A stretch of DNA of 64,000 nt from Gnetum montanum (GCA_015680685.1 MNCI01002956.1:65741-129740); one strand, 5' to 3'. Counted from the stretch's first letter, positions 8,403 through 19,776 are shown. Notes: a model not told the origin generated them from the sequence alone. Numbers and translations: made by a program.

Positions 8403-11135
8403 AGAAATAGGTGCAGAGGCCAGGGGCCTAGGCTTAGGGAAGCCGAGCGTAGGGTGGTCCTTTGTTGCGTTATCTACGTTCTCCTCCTTTCGCTTAGGAG
8501 GCGATGGTTGATGGTTCTGACTAGAGGTTTGCCCCTACGTGAGAGGGGCAGCCTGTGGTTTTGGCGCCCTAATGATGAAGGGTGCTCTCGGCGTGGGCGC
8601 AGCCGAAGCCGCGGCTTGAGTAGTGTTGCGTGACTGAGGCCGTACCTGAGAAAGCGCCCGTATGATGAACGGAGGCCATGAGACCCCAGTAGCTGCCGAA
8701 GAAGTAGCAAGCCCCTTTGTTGAGCTGGCAGGCACACGCAAAACGAAAGGTTGTTTCGGCGGTACCTTACGCTCACCGTCCGTACTCACCACAGTGATTG
8801 TATAAGGATCGTAATTTGTGTTCAACGGGTCCTTGTACACATGCAGCGTTTGGTTTTCGGGACGTGTAGGATTACTGTTGTCTAGCTTTAGATGACCTTC
8901 ATCGATCATGCGTTGAATGTCATTCTTCAACGCCTAGCAGTAATCCGTGTCGTGACCACACATCTGGTGGTAGTCACAGAAACGATCCAGCCTGAAAGAT
9001 CTCGGAACTGCTGGTTCGTTAGGAAGGGCTAAAGAGGGGTCCTTCAGCAGCTCACAGTGACGCCTGTGACGCTTCAGGGCCTCCTCGGACACCTTCTTAG
9101 GTTGAATGTGTCCTGCCGCTAACAGTTGCTTCAGCAGTTCGGAATGTTTCACGGGTAAAGCCGCGTACTTTGAACGGTCTTCACACTCAAAATTTGGCTT
9201 TGGCTAGGGGGCTTGTTCAGGGGCAACTGTGGCCTGGCTGGTGCCGGCGCCAGCCGTGGCCTCAGGCGGTGCTGTTGCTGGAGCTTTCTTGCTCTTATTC
9301 TTCGCGTTCTCAATTAGTGCAGCTACAGTAGTTGTGGCTACCTTGCCTTTATCCTTGGCTTTGTTATGCGCGTTCTTGTAGGCGATATATGCCGGGTCTT
9401 TGCTGGCCTCCGCAGCATCTTGGATGCTTCGGACCTGTGCGAAGGCCTGACGTATATCGCCAGGGGAAAGGTAATACAGCTTCGACTTAGTAAAGTTGTT
9501 GACTACTCCCTTGAATATAGCCAACAGGTGGGAGTCCGCAATCGGATCACGGATCTCATTCAAGGTAGCATTCCAACGTTGTATAAACTTTTGGACTGGC
9601 TCGAGCGGGTCCTGTTTCACCCCCATAATCTATTCCAACGTGACTTCCGGCTTCATGTTGTATTTGAATCGGGTCACAAATTGGGTTAGCAGCTCTTCCA
9701 AGGTTGCAATGGAAGAGCGTGGGAGAGCTCTATACCAGTCTAAAGCCTTCCCTGTTAACGACATCGCGAAGACTCGGACTAAGGTATGCGGCCACTGTTG
9801 CAACAACAAAGATTCGGATCTAAAGGTGGCCAGATGGGTGTTGGGATCCCCCTCCCCATTATACTTGGTAAAATGCGGGAGGGACATCCCTGGCAGCAAC
9901 GATAACATGGGGACCGCTTGATTGATCGGGTCATCCTGATAGAATTCCATGATCTGAATGGTATCAGACCCAGCGGTCTTGAGGCGTCGAACCTCCTCGG
10001 TAAGCGTCTGGATAAGCTGGAAGGCTTGGTCTAGACCTGGAGACGGAGGTGTCTGTGCAGCAGGCATAGGAGGTTGGACTGGGGGGGCAGTCCTAGGCAA
10101 TTGGAATGCAGGGGGTGGTTGGCTAACCGTTGGTGGAGCGGGGATCCCTGCAGGCTGGGGGGCTTGCAAAGGCCTCCACCCTCCGGTCTGGGACGAAGGG
10201 TTAGCTGCTGCCTGCGGCTTAGCATAATGATAAGTATATCGAGGAAGCACCCGCGAAAATTGTGCCGCGGGTGATGGCGGAGGCTGTGCGCTGTAAACCG
10301 TATGCGGGTGTTGTTGCGTAGCAGGGTTGGTCCACTAACTTGTTGCAGGGTATTGAATAGAGGTTTGCTGTGGCGCGGTTACGGTGTATTGCTGCGTTGG
10401 CGGGGGTGGGAAGATTTGCGCTGAGCGAGTTGTCGGTACAGTATGAGCTTGTACCTGAGGGATGAAATGGGGCGTGGTGGTCGCTGGGCTCACCGCCGAA
10501 ATGTTGATTACGTGCTGTGACGGGACCACCCCTGCGTTATGCAGTGGTTGCATTGGTAATCCAGACGGCTGCACGTTGGCCTGTGGAAGGACAGGGATTT
10601 GCGTCTGCGTGGTCGCGGCTGAGTCCAGAGAAGTTGCCTCTCCATTGAAAGGGAACAACAGATTTACGTACGTGTGGGGTGTCAGAGTATGAAACGAATG
10701 TTCCAACAGAGCCACAAATTCGTCCTCTGCCTCCTCCTCACGCTGAGGCTCCACCGCAGGTTGTGAGGTCTGGCCTCTAGCCATGATCAGCTATGCGATC
10801 AACTCGTGGTATTGGTCAGTCAAGGGGATTATATCATAGGCCGTTGGCTTAAAATCATAACCCCCTCGATGAAGCAACTCGAAGTTTCGCTTTGCCTCCA
10901 GCTCGGATCGGCTAAGAGCCAGCCCCGCCTGGATCTTGACGCATATGAAATTGTACTCTTCAGGAGTTATAACCGTAAAGATGAGCTCTTTCCCCTGAAG
11001 CCTCAGGGATCGGCGCAATGATCCCTGAGGTCCCATTGCACCGGGGGCTGGTCCTGTGACCGCCGCAGGATTCACAGGCGCGACACCCAGATCGAGGGTA
11101 ACCATGGCGGTTGTGTTTGAGTAAAAAGAATCCAT
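8403..11135 (-). pseudogene. Element A gag
   Basis: Gag is the structural protein of the retrotransposon particle. Starting at MDSFYSN (11135) one frame runs through to the protease, about 1260 codons in all, broken by six stops (10791, 10335, 9630, 9204, 8934, 8535), every one TAG, with no net frameshift. The N-terminal block (EYNFICVKIQAGLALSR, YDIIPLTDQY) is shared with B, C and D. The Retrotrans_gag capsid core is at about 9690-9900 (GEGDPNTHLATFRSESLLLQ, ALDWYRALPRSS). A CHHC zinc knuckle (CDYHQMCGHDTDYC, C-x2-H-x4-H-x4-C) lies near 8934-8978. Long Pro/Gln-rich linkers separate the parts. Confidence 0.85.
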
Positions 11136-11358
11136 TGATCAATGAAGTGAAGAGTGACTGATAATTGGATATAAAAGCGAATGGCTGGCAACAAATCGCA
11201 CAAAAGGCTTTCTACCCTGTAGGATTTCAAAGAAATCGTCCTTGCGACTGATCTATACCACACAATTACCCATAGACTTCCCTAGGGGTATTACGTCTAT
11301 GGTTTTAGGGTATGGATCTCTAACAGGGTTACCCAAAATATTCGGATCGGAGCCTGAA
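11136..11358 (-). other. Element A 5' leader
   Basis: Untranslated leader between the primer binding site and the gag start. I see no coding sequence. Confidence 0.55.
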
Positions 11359-11377
11359 GGCCCTCCTTCTAGCGCTA
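11359..11377 (-). other. Primer binding site, element A
   Basis: The plus strand reads GGCCCTCCTTCTAGCGCTA, the 3'-end-like sequence seen in B, C and D, where it ends in CCA. Here CCA has become CTA. On the minus strand this is the TGGCGCTAGAAGG-type site just downstream of the 5' LTR, where a tRNA primes minus-strand synthesis. Confidence 0.7.
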
Positions 11378-12100
11378 GAAAATTGTAACGACAGAAAACG
11401 TCGGCAGCTGGAAAATACCGACCGGGTTCCCGGCGTACACAGTTTTAGCCACGGATCCACGCGAGGGCTATGCTGGAGAAAGAGAATCCGTGGTGCCCTG
11501 AACGGTCTTGTCGATCAGACAGGGACTTACGAGTCGGTAAAACGATGCAATGTGCGTAAAAGAAAGCGATCTAATTCAAGGCGTCGTAAAACGAGGGGAA
11601 AATGATGCGATCGGATTGTAACGGCGATAATGCTAAACACGATGAAAGAAGGCTGCCGAAAGAGAAACACGTAGCTTCAAGATCTGCGCTTTGACTTACA
11701 AATGTATATTTCGTATGAGAAATTACACTGGGGAATCCCCAATTATAGGATGTGAAACAAGCACAAAACAACAAGCAACACGGTCTAAATAGAAGTCTGA
11801 TCTACCTCGTGGGCTAAGCTAAGATGCAAGGCGGGCCAAGCTTTGACGTCTACCGATCAACTGTTTCTGATTGATAGAGTCTTTTCAGCAGAACGATTAC
11901 TCCTGTCACCGGCGCTCAAATCGAACTGTGCTCTGCTTCGACTGTAAGATGATGATGTCCACAATTGCCAAAGCGCTGTTCTCTGTATTTCTGCTCCAAA
12001 GTGCTAAGTGCTCTGGTGTTCAAAAATATGCTTTTTTTTGCTTCTCTGAGTTTGCTAACCCGAATTTTTGCCGACCCCCTTGTATCTTTCTCAACTGGGT

Positions 12101-12108
12101 TATTTATA
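12101..12108 (-). promoter_or_regulatory. LTR TATA box, element A
   Basis: The minus strand reads TATAAATA in a GCCTATAAATAACCC context, the same box as in the element C LTRs. The palindrome array lies upstream of it, in U3. Confidence 0.65.
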
Positions 12109-12204
12109 GGCTGCGACACTTCGCGGAGAAGGCGCAACCCTGATGATGTGGGTTCCGGATATTACGGGCCCTGCTGGCGTGATCTTTTAAGTCAGACTGT
12201 GACT

Positions 12205-12236
12205 ACGCACAACACGCTTGTTTGCGTGTTGTGCGT
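12205..12236. repeat. Perfect 13-bp inverted repeat in LTR A
   Basis: ACGCACAACACGC and GCGTGTTGTGCGT are exact reverse complements separated by a 6-nt loop. The element lies in U3 close to the TATA box. Confidence 0.8.
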
Positions 12237-12349
12237 GTGAAGAGCAGGTGCATGCTGAGCGTACTTTAATTGCTTTCAAGCCATTTTACACTCATTCGCA
12301 TTGCGTTGCGTGCATGAGCATAATTTGGTGTAAAAAAAATTAAGCTCAG

Positions 12350-12680
12350 AATTGTCTTACGCTCGCTACGCAACTGTGCGTAACAAAGCATAGACAATGA
12401 TTGATTTACGCTCACCACGCAGCTGTGCGTAACAGAGCGTAAATATTGTACCACTTACGCTCACTACGCAGCCATGCGTAATGAAGCGTGAATAATGTAT
12501 AAGTACTTGAATGATAACATACGCAATGGTACGCACCGCCGCGTAACGAGCGTAAAGACCAGTTATTTATGTGCCGCAAGCAAAAATGCCAACCTGTCGT
12601 GCTTCTCTGGATTCTGCCTTCAACTGTCTTGGAGCTTATTACGCTCATTACGCTGCCGTGCGTGATAGAGCGTAAACTTG
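12350..12680. repeat. Palindrome array (TTACGC...GCGTAA) in U3 of LTR A
   Basis: Five related units lie near 12356, 12406, 12454, 12519 and 12637. A typical unit has outer arms TTACGCTC and GAGCGTAA enclosing inner arms TACGCA and TGCGTA, a two-tier hairpin of about 37 nt. Arms vary by single substitutions. Confidence 0.75.
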
Positions 12681-12763
12681 TCCTTGAATAAATTTGAGGC
12701 GTGTTCTTGCTCGAATTACGAATCTTCACCTGGGGCCGACTCGTAATTTTTCACGGTGTTTCA

Positions 12764-13007
12764 CTGAGCACACATGTGAGGCATGTATGCTGCCCGTGTA
12801 CGTTGGTCGTCTACGCTAGGCATATACGCTGAGGATTTGAGTGTATACGCTGGGCATATACACTGGAACTGAATACTTAATAAAAATTAAGCATCTGATC
12901 TCCAACATTGCTGTGTTTGACACCAAATGTGGCTATGATCGTCTGGGGGTGCCAGGGACCTGCTTGGTGTTGGACAAGTACTAAGCTCCAAATTTTGTGG
13001 TGTTTCA
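12764..13007 (-). repeat. Truncated LTR (B/D subfamily) interrupted by element A
   Basis: It ends TTTTGTGGTGTTTCA at 13007 like LTR D and carries the same ACCTGCTTG...GTACTAAGCTC block. Its left part is cut off by element A. It abuts a second, internally truncated LTR at 13008, so it may be the 5' end of a further element inserted into the 3' LTR of D. Confidence 0.65.
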
Positions 13008-13546
13008 ACTGTATGCTCAGCATACAGGGTTGTCCAGCATATAAGGTTTTCTGCTCTGGTTCTCAGCGTCTCTGCTCTCTAGTTTGGTCTAAAATTTGCC
13101 AACTGACCTTGATCTAGTGAAAAAATTGGGCTTTTATACATGTTTTGACATTAGACTCGTGTTGGGGGACACGTGGCGTGTTGACCGGGTGCAAAAGCGT
13201 AAAATTTACAAGTGTACAACATGTTACATTTGCTGGGCGTATANNNNNNNNNNNNNNNNNNNNNNNNNNNNNNNNNNNNNNNNNNNNNNNNNNNNNNNNN
13301 NNNNNNNNNNNNNNNNNNNNNNNNNNNNNNNNNNNNNNNNNNNNNNNNNNNNNNNNNNNNNNNNNNNNNNNNNNNNNNNNNNNNNNNNNNNNNNNNNNNN
13401 NNNNNNNNNNNNNNNNNNNNNNNNNNNNNNNNNNNNATCCCCGAAGTTGCCATGTTTGATACCAGATGTAGCCGTGGTGGTCTATGGGTCCCAGGGACCT
13501 ACTTCTTGTTGGAGAAGTACTAAGCTCAAAATTTTGTAGTGTTTCA
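13008..13546 (-). repeat. Truncated 3' LTR of element D, with assembly gap
   Basis: Its right end closely matches the right end of the 5' LTR at 19192-20371, and its left part matches that LTR from the TATGCTCAGCATAC block onward. A run of N (13244-13436) interrupts it. A polypurine tract lies immediately outside on the right, so it is a 3' LTR. Confidence 0.75.
13244..13436. other. Assembly gap (193 N)
   Basis: Unresolved bases inside an LTR. Open frames translated through the run are artefacts. Confidence 1.
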
Positions 13547-13563
13547 TTGGCCTCTCTTTGTTG
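13547..13563 (-). other. Polypurine tract of element D
   Basis: The minus strand reads CAACAAAGAGAGG then CCAA directly before the LTR start TGAAAC. Element C has the same arrangement (GACAAAGAGGGACCAA), and G has a related tract. Confidence 0.6.
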
Positions 13564-14758
13564 ATGCTTGGAGGAATCAACCCGAGAAGCGTCGACAAAG
13601 AAGTACAAAACACCACAAGCAACTTAGTAGCATTTTCCTTTGACACTTGGCCAAATGTCATCGCACCATGTTCAATACTACATGGGATTCGGGAAATGAA
13701 GTTTATAGCTGGATAGGGAAATGAAAATTGTGGGGATTAGGAGCTGATCAAGGGATTGTGCATGGTAAAGGGGATGCTCTAGTGTGTATACGGGTCATGC
13801 TGATCCTTGTCAATAGCCATTTTTTAGTAGACTCAGAATCAAGACATGAGATGTGCATACTTTGGTGGAACAAGACTCTTGTTTAGTGTTTAAGAGGACT
13901 TGTTGACCGCGTGATGATGGGTTACGTTCTCTGGAGGAATAGGCCCCTTGTTTGGTGCTAAAGAGAACCTATTGGTGGAGAGCCAAAGCTGTGCAATGAG
14001 ATGTTACTTGAGCTTTTAAGACATGAGTGTTTGTTTCCAAGACAACTGCCTTCCCCTCTGAGGCTTATGGGAAGTGCCAAGGGTCTTGTGGTTCATTTTG
14101 CTCTTTGCTCTTTGCTCTTTTCTTTTTCTTTGCTTCTTTTTTTCTTTTCTTTTTTTGTTTTGTCTCTTTCTTTTTTTTTGTTTTGTCTCTCTCTCTTTTT
14201 TTTTTGTTTTTCATGTTTTTCTTGTCTCTTTGTTTTTTGGCAAGAGCTTTCTTTTAATTTTTCACTCCTGTTCATGTGCCATATTATGTGTTGCAATTGC
14301 TTGAGAGTGTTGCAGTGTGCAACCGTGTGCTCAAGTTTTAGGGTGTACTAGGTGTATCTGGGAACTATAACTAGGTAGGAAATGGAGTAAGAGTGTTGGG
14401 GAAATGGAGAATGTACTGGGAATGGGGAATGTACTTTTGAACAGATTGATTAACCCAGTTGCGTGTGTCAAAAACAATGTGGCACCTTGTCACCGTGATG
14501 AAGTGTATCCGTGTACGAGCACCACTGGGTGTCATCCTACAAACACAACTCCAAGAAGACAAGAAAATCACAAGTGAATGAGTTAGTGAACATTTCAAAC
14601 GTGAATGTGACTAATGCGGATGGAGGTACCATGTGAAACTCAAGGTAAAAAAAATGAGCAGCAGCAGTGTTGTCAGAGCTGGTGTGATGAATGATGCAGC
14701 AGGCATTGATGAAGAAATGTCATGAATTACAGCCATCGATGAATATGCCAGAAATGAT
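13564..14758 (-). other. 3' noncoding region of element D
   Basis: No protein recognised. The region shares scattered blocks with the 3' noncoding region of element C. It includes a strongly T-rich low-complexity tract (about 14100-14240), whose open frames are compositional. Confidence 0.5.
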
Positions 14759-15250
14759 CTTGCCAGTTTATAGTCTTAGTAGACTATCATGGGTTATTTT
14801 TACGTCATAACCCGTTGGACGTTGCCAGTTTATCGTCGTAGCGGACGATACGATGCTAGTTTCTAGTCGTGGAGGACTATAAAGAGGCAAGCTAGTTTAT
14901 AGTCTTAGTGGACTCTGGTGAATGAGTGTGATAGTTTAGTGTCATGTCGGATGGAGCTCTATGGTGTCGGTTTACCATCATGATGCCAGGACATTCTGTG
15001 GTATCAGTTTTAAGTCATGATGCCAAGACTGCTCTGTGTGGATGCATGCATGTGCGTCTGTATGATCCTGTAAACAAAAGCTACTAGAGAAAACAATATT
15101 AAATAGCAAATACAGAAAACATGAACTGAAATGCACCAATAAATTGAAAATAATGTGAAACGGTGGTAGTTTAAGGCCTTTTCGAGCCATGGTTTAGTTT
15201 AAGGCCTTTTCAGGCCATGATTTAGTTTAAGGCCTTTTCGGGCCATGAGA
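14759..15250. repeat. Covarying hairpin array, element D
   Basis: Units include ATAGTC-ttagta-GACTAT (near 14772), ATCGTC-gtagcg-GACGAT (near 14830), TAGTC-gtggag-GACTA and AGTC-ttagtg-GACT, then, after about 15170, AGTTTAAGGCC-ttttcg-GGCC units. Most follow AGTTT(A). The first group resembles the array before the 3' LTR of C, the second the array after protease in A and B, so the internal deletion of D falls between them. Confidence 0.7.
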
Positions 15251-16177
15251 GAACGCGTAAGCTAATACAATACAAACAAAGGTGACGTATGCACAACGAA
15301 CAAAGGTGAAGAGTCGGCGGATATCAGACGTGTCTTTTTCCACAGGGGAGTCTTGATTATGTGGTTTTTTCTTAGTCAGACATAGTCTAGGAGGCGTGCT
15401 AGTTTGCTCTGGGAGGCTTTCAGTTTTTACCCCTTGTTTGGGCGTTTTAGCTCTAGGTGTTGTGTTTGTTGTTATGGGTGTTACTTCAAGAGGCTCCTCT
15501 TTCAAGACCTGTGACATGTCTATGTTGTGGTCAGCTTGAAAGGGAGTGTTGTCACCATGTATAATGACTTGTCCACCTTCGTATAGAAGGATTTTTTCTT
15601 AATGTATCGGTGAGGAAACGGCTTGTTGTTGTGCTAGCCAAGGTCTACCAAGAATCATGTTGAAACTAGGCATCTCTTCTATGACAGTGAATTCTGTGCT
15701 GGTGGGGAATTGTTCACTTGCCACAAAGACTAAGTTGATTATGCCCTTGACTGTGACATGTGATCCGTTGAAGGATTTTAGACATGCGGTTTCTGTTGGC
15801 ATGATCTCATCTGCCTTGCCTAGTTTGTCGATGACGGAGTATAGAACTACATTTGTTGCTGCACCGTCATCAACATGCACTATGCGAATGGTACATTGCC
15901 CAACACGTACACTAATCGATAATGGAGCGGTTGTGAATTCCCCTCATTCAGGGTTACATTTAACTGCATCATCACGAAAGGCTAAGGTGTTTGAACCCAA
16001 TCCTTTTGGTGTGTGTTGTGAAATCATTGCACGAATGGATTCCATATTAGCAGGGATGTTCTCTGTAATAGGAATGGATGCTAACATTTTCGCTAAGGCT
16101 TTGCGATGAGCCGATGATGTCATGACCAAATTGTACAAGCTCATGGTTGTGTTCTTTTTTTTGAGCATTTGTTTCAC
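15227..16177 (-). pseudogene. Element D protease region
   Basis: The aspartic protease motif is MVHVDDGAATNVVLYS, followed by MILGRPWLAQQQAVSS, in the same order and spacing as element A. Two stops interrupt it (after HCNPE-like and AVSSPIH blocks); otherwise the frame is open. The tail after protease is Thr/Pro/Lys-rich. Confidence 0.8.
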
Positions 16178-16363
16178 TTGGGCTAGTGTAGCTACAAAGT
16201 CTGTGTTGTCTACCGTTGTGTTGGTTGCCTCTGTATGGGTTGAGGGCTTGGGCCTGGTTTGTTTGGGATGAGGGGCAGGGCCCCCAATGTTCAGTTGTTG
16301 TATACTATGTGTGTCCTTTGTTTCAGTTGTGGGTGTTGTTCGTTGTTTGTTTGTCCTCTTCTG

Positions 16364-18688
16364 CTACCATTTCGTAGGCTTATCCGTGTTGTTGGCAAGG
16401 TTGACTCTTGAGGAAGGAGAGGTTGAGACGTTTCCTATGGTTGGGCTCAGGGTAAGTGAGGGGCCATCACATGGTGACACTTTTATGACAAATGGGAGTT
16501 TAGAAGGTGTTGTTGTTGTTTGACTAGCCTGTTGTGGCACCTTGATAACGAAAGGTTTCTTTGTTGTTGTCGTTGGTGCAACATGCCAGTTTAACATCTT
16601 AGCAAATGACTGTGGTGGTACTTTGACCACAAAGGGTGTCTTCGGTGCTTGGGATTGCATTGCATCTGGCCAGTTTAACATCTTAGCAAATGTATGAGGT
16701 GGTGGTATCTTGACCACGAAAGGTGTCGTCGGTGCTCTAGGTTGCACCTCGGTGATGATGGGAGGTCTCTTGCTCATAGAGGCAGAGGGGATCGTTGCCT
16801 TGCTGGGAGGTGCATGGATCACAAAAGGTGGCCGCACAGGTTTAGGTTTACTATATATGCCAATGGAGTTTATGACATAGGAGGCATTGTTTGTGCTGGG
16901 TTGATTCAGGGTGTTGACGTTTCGTTGACCCCGTTCTATCATTGCTTGCAGATCATCTTTTAATGCATGACAGGTGTCGGTATTGTGGCCGAACATTTGG
17001 TGGTAGTGATAGAATTGGTCTAACTTGAAATGTCGTGGAACTGGGGGCTCATTTGGTGCTGCTAAGGTGGGACTCCTTAGTAACTCGCAGTACCTATCAT
17101 GTCGGCGGTGAGCATTCTCCGCTACGTGTTTGTATTGGATTTGCCCAGCTTTAAGGAGTTGCTCTAGTAGTTCCGAAGGTCACGCATGCAGCAATGTGTA
17201 CTTAGAGAGATCCTTGCATTGAAAATTGGACCTTAAGGTGGCCCCTGTTGTTGCAGGCAGGTTGGTACTAGTATTTGTTGTTTTTGTGCTTGTAGCCACA
17301 GTTTCCATTGTTGCCTTTTATTTGGCAACATGTTGGTTCTTGTAAGCCACATAGGCAGGGTCATTACTAGTTTGTGCAGCTCGTTCAATGTTCTTGATCT
17401 GTGTGAAAGCTTGGCTCAACGTTTGAGCACTCATGTAGTACAGTTTTGAATTAATGAAATCATTCATGGCTTCCTTCAGAATCGTAAGCAAATACTTTTC
17501 AGGGATGGATTCATGAAGTTCGTTAAGGGTTGGATTCCATCATTGGATGAACTTTTGCACAGGCTCAAGTGGTGCTTGTTTCACCTATATCAGAGTGTCT
17601 AGGGTTGCTTTAGGCTTTAGGTTGTACTTAAACCTGGTAACAAATTGGTGTAATAGATCCTCAAGAGAGGATATGGAGTTACATGGCAAGGCTTTGTACC
17701 AGTCTAAGGCTACGCTCGTTAAGGACATAGTGAACACGTGCAAGATTGCGTGGGACCAATCTTGAAGCAATAGAGTTTCTAATCGAAACGTGACTATGTG
17801 AGCATTTGGATCTCCCTTCCCATTGTATTTGGTCAATTGTGGAAGTGTGATTCCCTTGGGTAAAGCTAACAATGGCATTGAAGAGCTAATTGGATCATCG
17901 CGGTAGAAATCCAGTACTTTAACTTGTTCAGTGTTGGTAGTTTTGAGTTGCTTTATTTCATTATCTAACGCTTACATCATTTGTTTTGCTTCTGCCGACT
18001 CTTGAGCGGTAGGTAGATTAGTTGGTTGGGGAGATTATCGGGTTGTCATTTGTTGCTGTGGAGCAATGTTTAGAGTTGTGGTTGCGGGGTGTGGCACGTT
18101 GAAGTGACTGGGTTCTTGAACAAAGGGTATGGTTTCTTGCCTAGCCACAATCTGTGAAGTGACATCCTGGATGTGTGGGGCTGATGCAATGAAAGTGGCC
18201 CCATGCGTTTGCACGTGAGGTATGTACTGGGTGGAGATGGGGGTGGGTATTCTCTGTTGGGATACTGGTGCTTGTGTGCTCGTTGACACTTGGTGAGTGG
18301 TTGTCTGTCCCATGCGAGGATGGACTGATGGGTTCACGTAGGCATGGGGACTGAGGGTGTGGTATGAATCCTTAGGTTCAGATTGTGCCTCAAAGTCATC
18401 TACATCATGTTGGTTTTGGGGCTCCTCATTGGGTCACCGTGTGTTTTGGCCCCTTGCCAGAAGGAGTTGGGAGATGTGCCTATGATGAGGATCAGAAAAT
18501 GGGATGATGTCATATACAGAGGGGATGAATTCATGACCTCCCATGTATATGTGCTCGAATTTTCATTTTGTCTCCTATTCTGTGTCATCAATAGGAAGGT
18601 TGGCCTGAATCTTCACATAGATGTAGCTATATTGTTCATGTGTGGGGACTGTGAAGGTGCGTGTGCTGGAGTTTTGGGATGATTCCAT
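16364..18688 (-). pseudogene. Element D gag
   Basis: It starts at MESSQNSS (18688). The N-terminal YSYIYVKIQANLP and YDIIPFSD blocks, the capsid core (GKGDPNAHIVTFRLETLL, ALDWYKALPCNS) and a degraded zinc knuckle (YHYHQMFGHNTDTC, first Cys replaced by Tyr) follow. Repeated Pro-rich FVVKIPP/FVIKVPQ motifs lie near 16480-16760. Several stops are present, but the segments keep the gag order. Gag forms the particle shell and packages RNA; a gag-pro element could supply particles but not polymerase. Confidence 0.8.
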
Positions 18689-19167
18689 GATGATGTGTGA
18701 CGGGGCAGCGTACAAGCTAGCTAACAAGTGCTGAGTGTTTTTCGGGCTTAGTGTGTAGAGTGTCTGGTGTGTGAACACTAAAAATTTTTCTAAATGTCTA
18801 GCATGTACAGCGTAAACGGGAGAAAATTTGGCTAAGTATGAAATTATGAACTGTAGTCGTATGCAGATGGCGATATCAGGTAAGAGGAATTCATCTCGGA
18901 ATCGTTACATTGTGTGTATTGTATGCCTTGGACTAGGTGATCCACGTTGGTGGCCGTTAGTACTTAGACTGGTTTGAAGTAGGTGCGAATCGCAGCGAAT
19001 TCGGCTTTGAAATGGGCTCGTTTTGTGTGTTTTTGTTGAAAAACACTGTAGCAGCGTAGACACTATAGCAGTGTAGACAATGTAGCAGCATAGACACTAT
19101 AGCAGCATAAACACTGTGTGTAAACAGGTCACGTGATCAACGTTTCGATTAAACAAAAAATAAGTCA
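18689..19167 (-). other. Element D 5' leader with 18-bp tandem repeats
   Basis: No coding sequence. About four copies of an 18-bp unit, AGCAGCGTAGACACTAT-like, lie at about 19049-19122. The GCGTAGAC word is also scattered through the leader of B. Confidence 0.55.
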
Positions 19168-19186
19168 GGCCCTCCTTCTAGGGCCA
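19168..19186 (-). other. Primer binding site, element D
   Basis: The plus strand reads GGCCCTCCTTCTAGGGCCA, one base different from B (AGCGCCA). It lies just inside the 5' LTR, ending in CCA as expected for a tRNA 3' end. Confidence 0.7.
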
Positions 19187-19776
19187 ATTTCTGTACTATC
19201 TGAAATCGTCAGTCTCCGACTGGAATAAAATAGAGACCAGAAGATCCCCGAACAAGCGCAGAAGACCCTACCTTCGCCTGAGGGTGAGCTGGAATGAACG
19301 AAGGTAGAGTACCTTGGATGGTCCACGCGCGGATCAAGCAAGGATTTCCCCAAACGTACATCAAGGTGTTATATGCTAGGTTATACGTGAATGACGTAAT
19401 AGGCGTAAAACAGAGCGTAAACAGCGTAATTGATGCGAACGGAGTGTAAACGTAAAAGAGTACAAACAGAATACATGCAACGATTAATGCAAACTGTAAC
19501 AAATTTAGGAAGAAAATGTAACAATGGCATTTCAAAATGAGAGTAAAATGCACCGGTCTAACGTAGTTGTGGCTTGGACACAAGGCGGATGAAAAGCCCC
19601 GATGGATGCAGGGATGACTATGGGCTGGTTCGCACTGTAGGCACAACGTAGAGGCTATATGCTCAGCATACAGTGTTGTCCAGCGTATAAGGTTTTCTGC
19701 TCTGGTTCTCAGCATCTCTGCTCTCTGGTTTGCTCTAAAATTTACCAACCGACCCCGATCTAGTGAAAAAATTGGG

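Larger units (their letters stand above)
1..12763 (-). mobile_element. Element A: Tat-lineage Ty3/gypsy LTR retrotransposon, 5' part
   Basis: On the minus strand the order is 5' LTR (11384-12763), primer binding site, gag, protease, an interval holding an antisense gene, then RT, RNase H and archaeal-type RNase H running off the left edge. Integrase and 3' LTR lie outside the window. The dual RNase H places it in the plant Tat lineage. Gag-protease and RT-RNase H are each one uninterrupted reading frame apart from stop codons, so this is the least decayed copy here. It lies inside another LTR (12764-13007), so it is the youngest layer of this nest. Confidence 0.9.
11384..12763 (-). repeat. 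5' LTR of element A
   Basis: The LTR is bounded by TG at 11384 and TTTCA at 12763 (plus-strand view), matching the ends of the C and D LTRs. Interior blocks match the element C LTR (for example the GGATCCACG...GGGC block near 11453). The partner LTR lies off the left edge, so the right end is defined by homology of termini. The flanking five bases on the right are CTGAG. Confidence 0.8.

Noticed and set aside
8535-10793. TAG codons in gag as programmed readthrough sites
   Set aside because: Positions differ between elements A, B, C and D, and all are single transitions from Gln or Trp codons.
12350-12680. Regularly spaced palindromes as a possible CRISPR array
   Set aside because: Units vary, spacing is irregular, they lie in a plant LTR, and there are no cas genes.
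13096-13608. Open frames across the N gap
   Set aside because: They consist mostly of unknown bases inside an LTR.
14001-14351. 116-codon Phe/Leu/Ser-rich open frame, membrane-like
   Set aside because: It is produced by a T-rich low-complexity tract in the 3' noncoding region of D and is not conserved in C.
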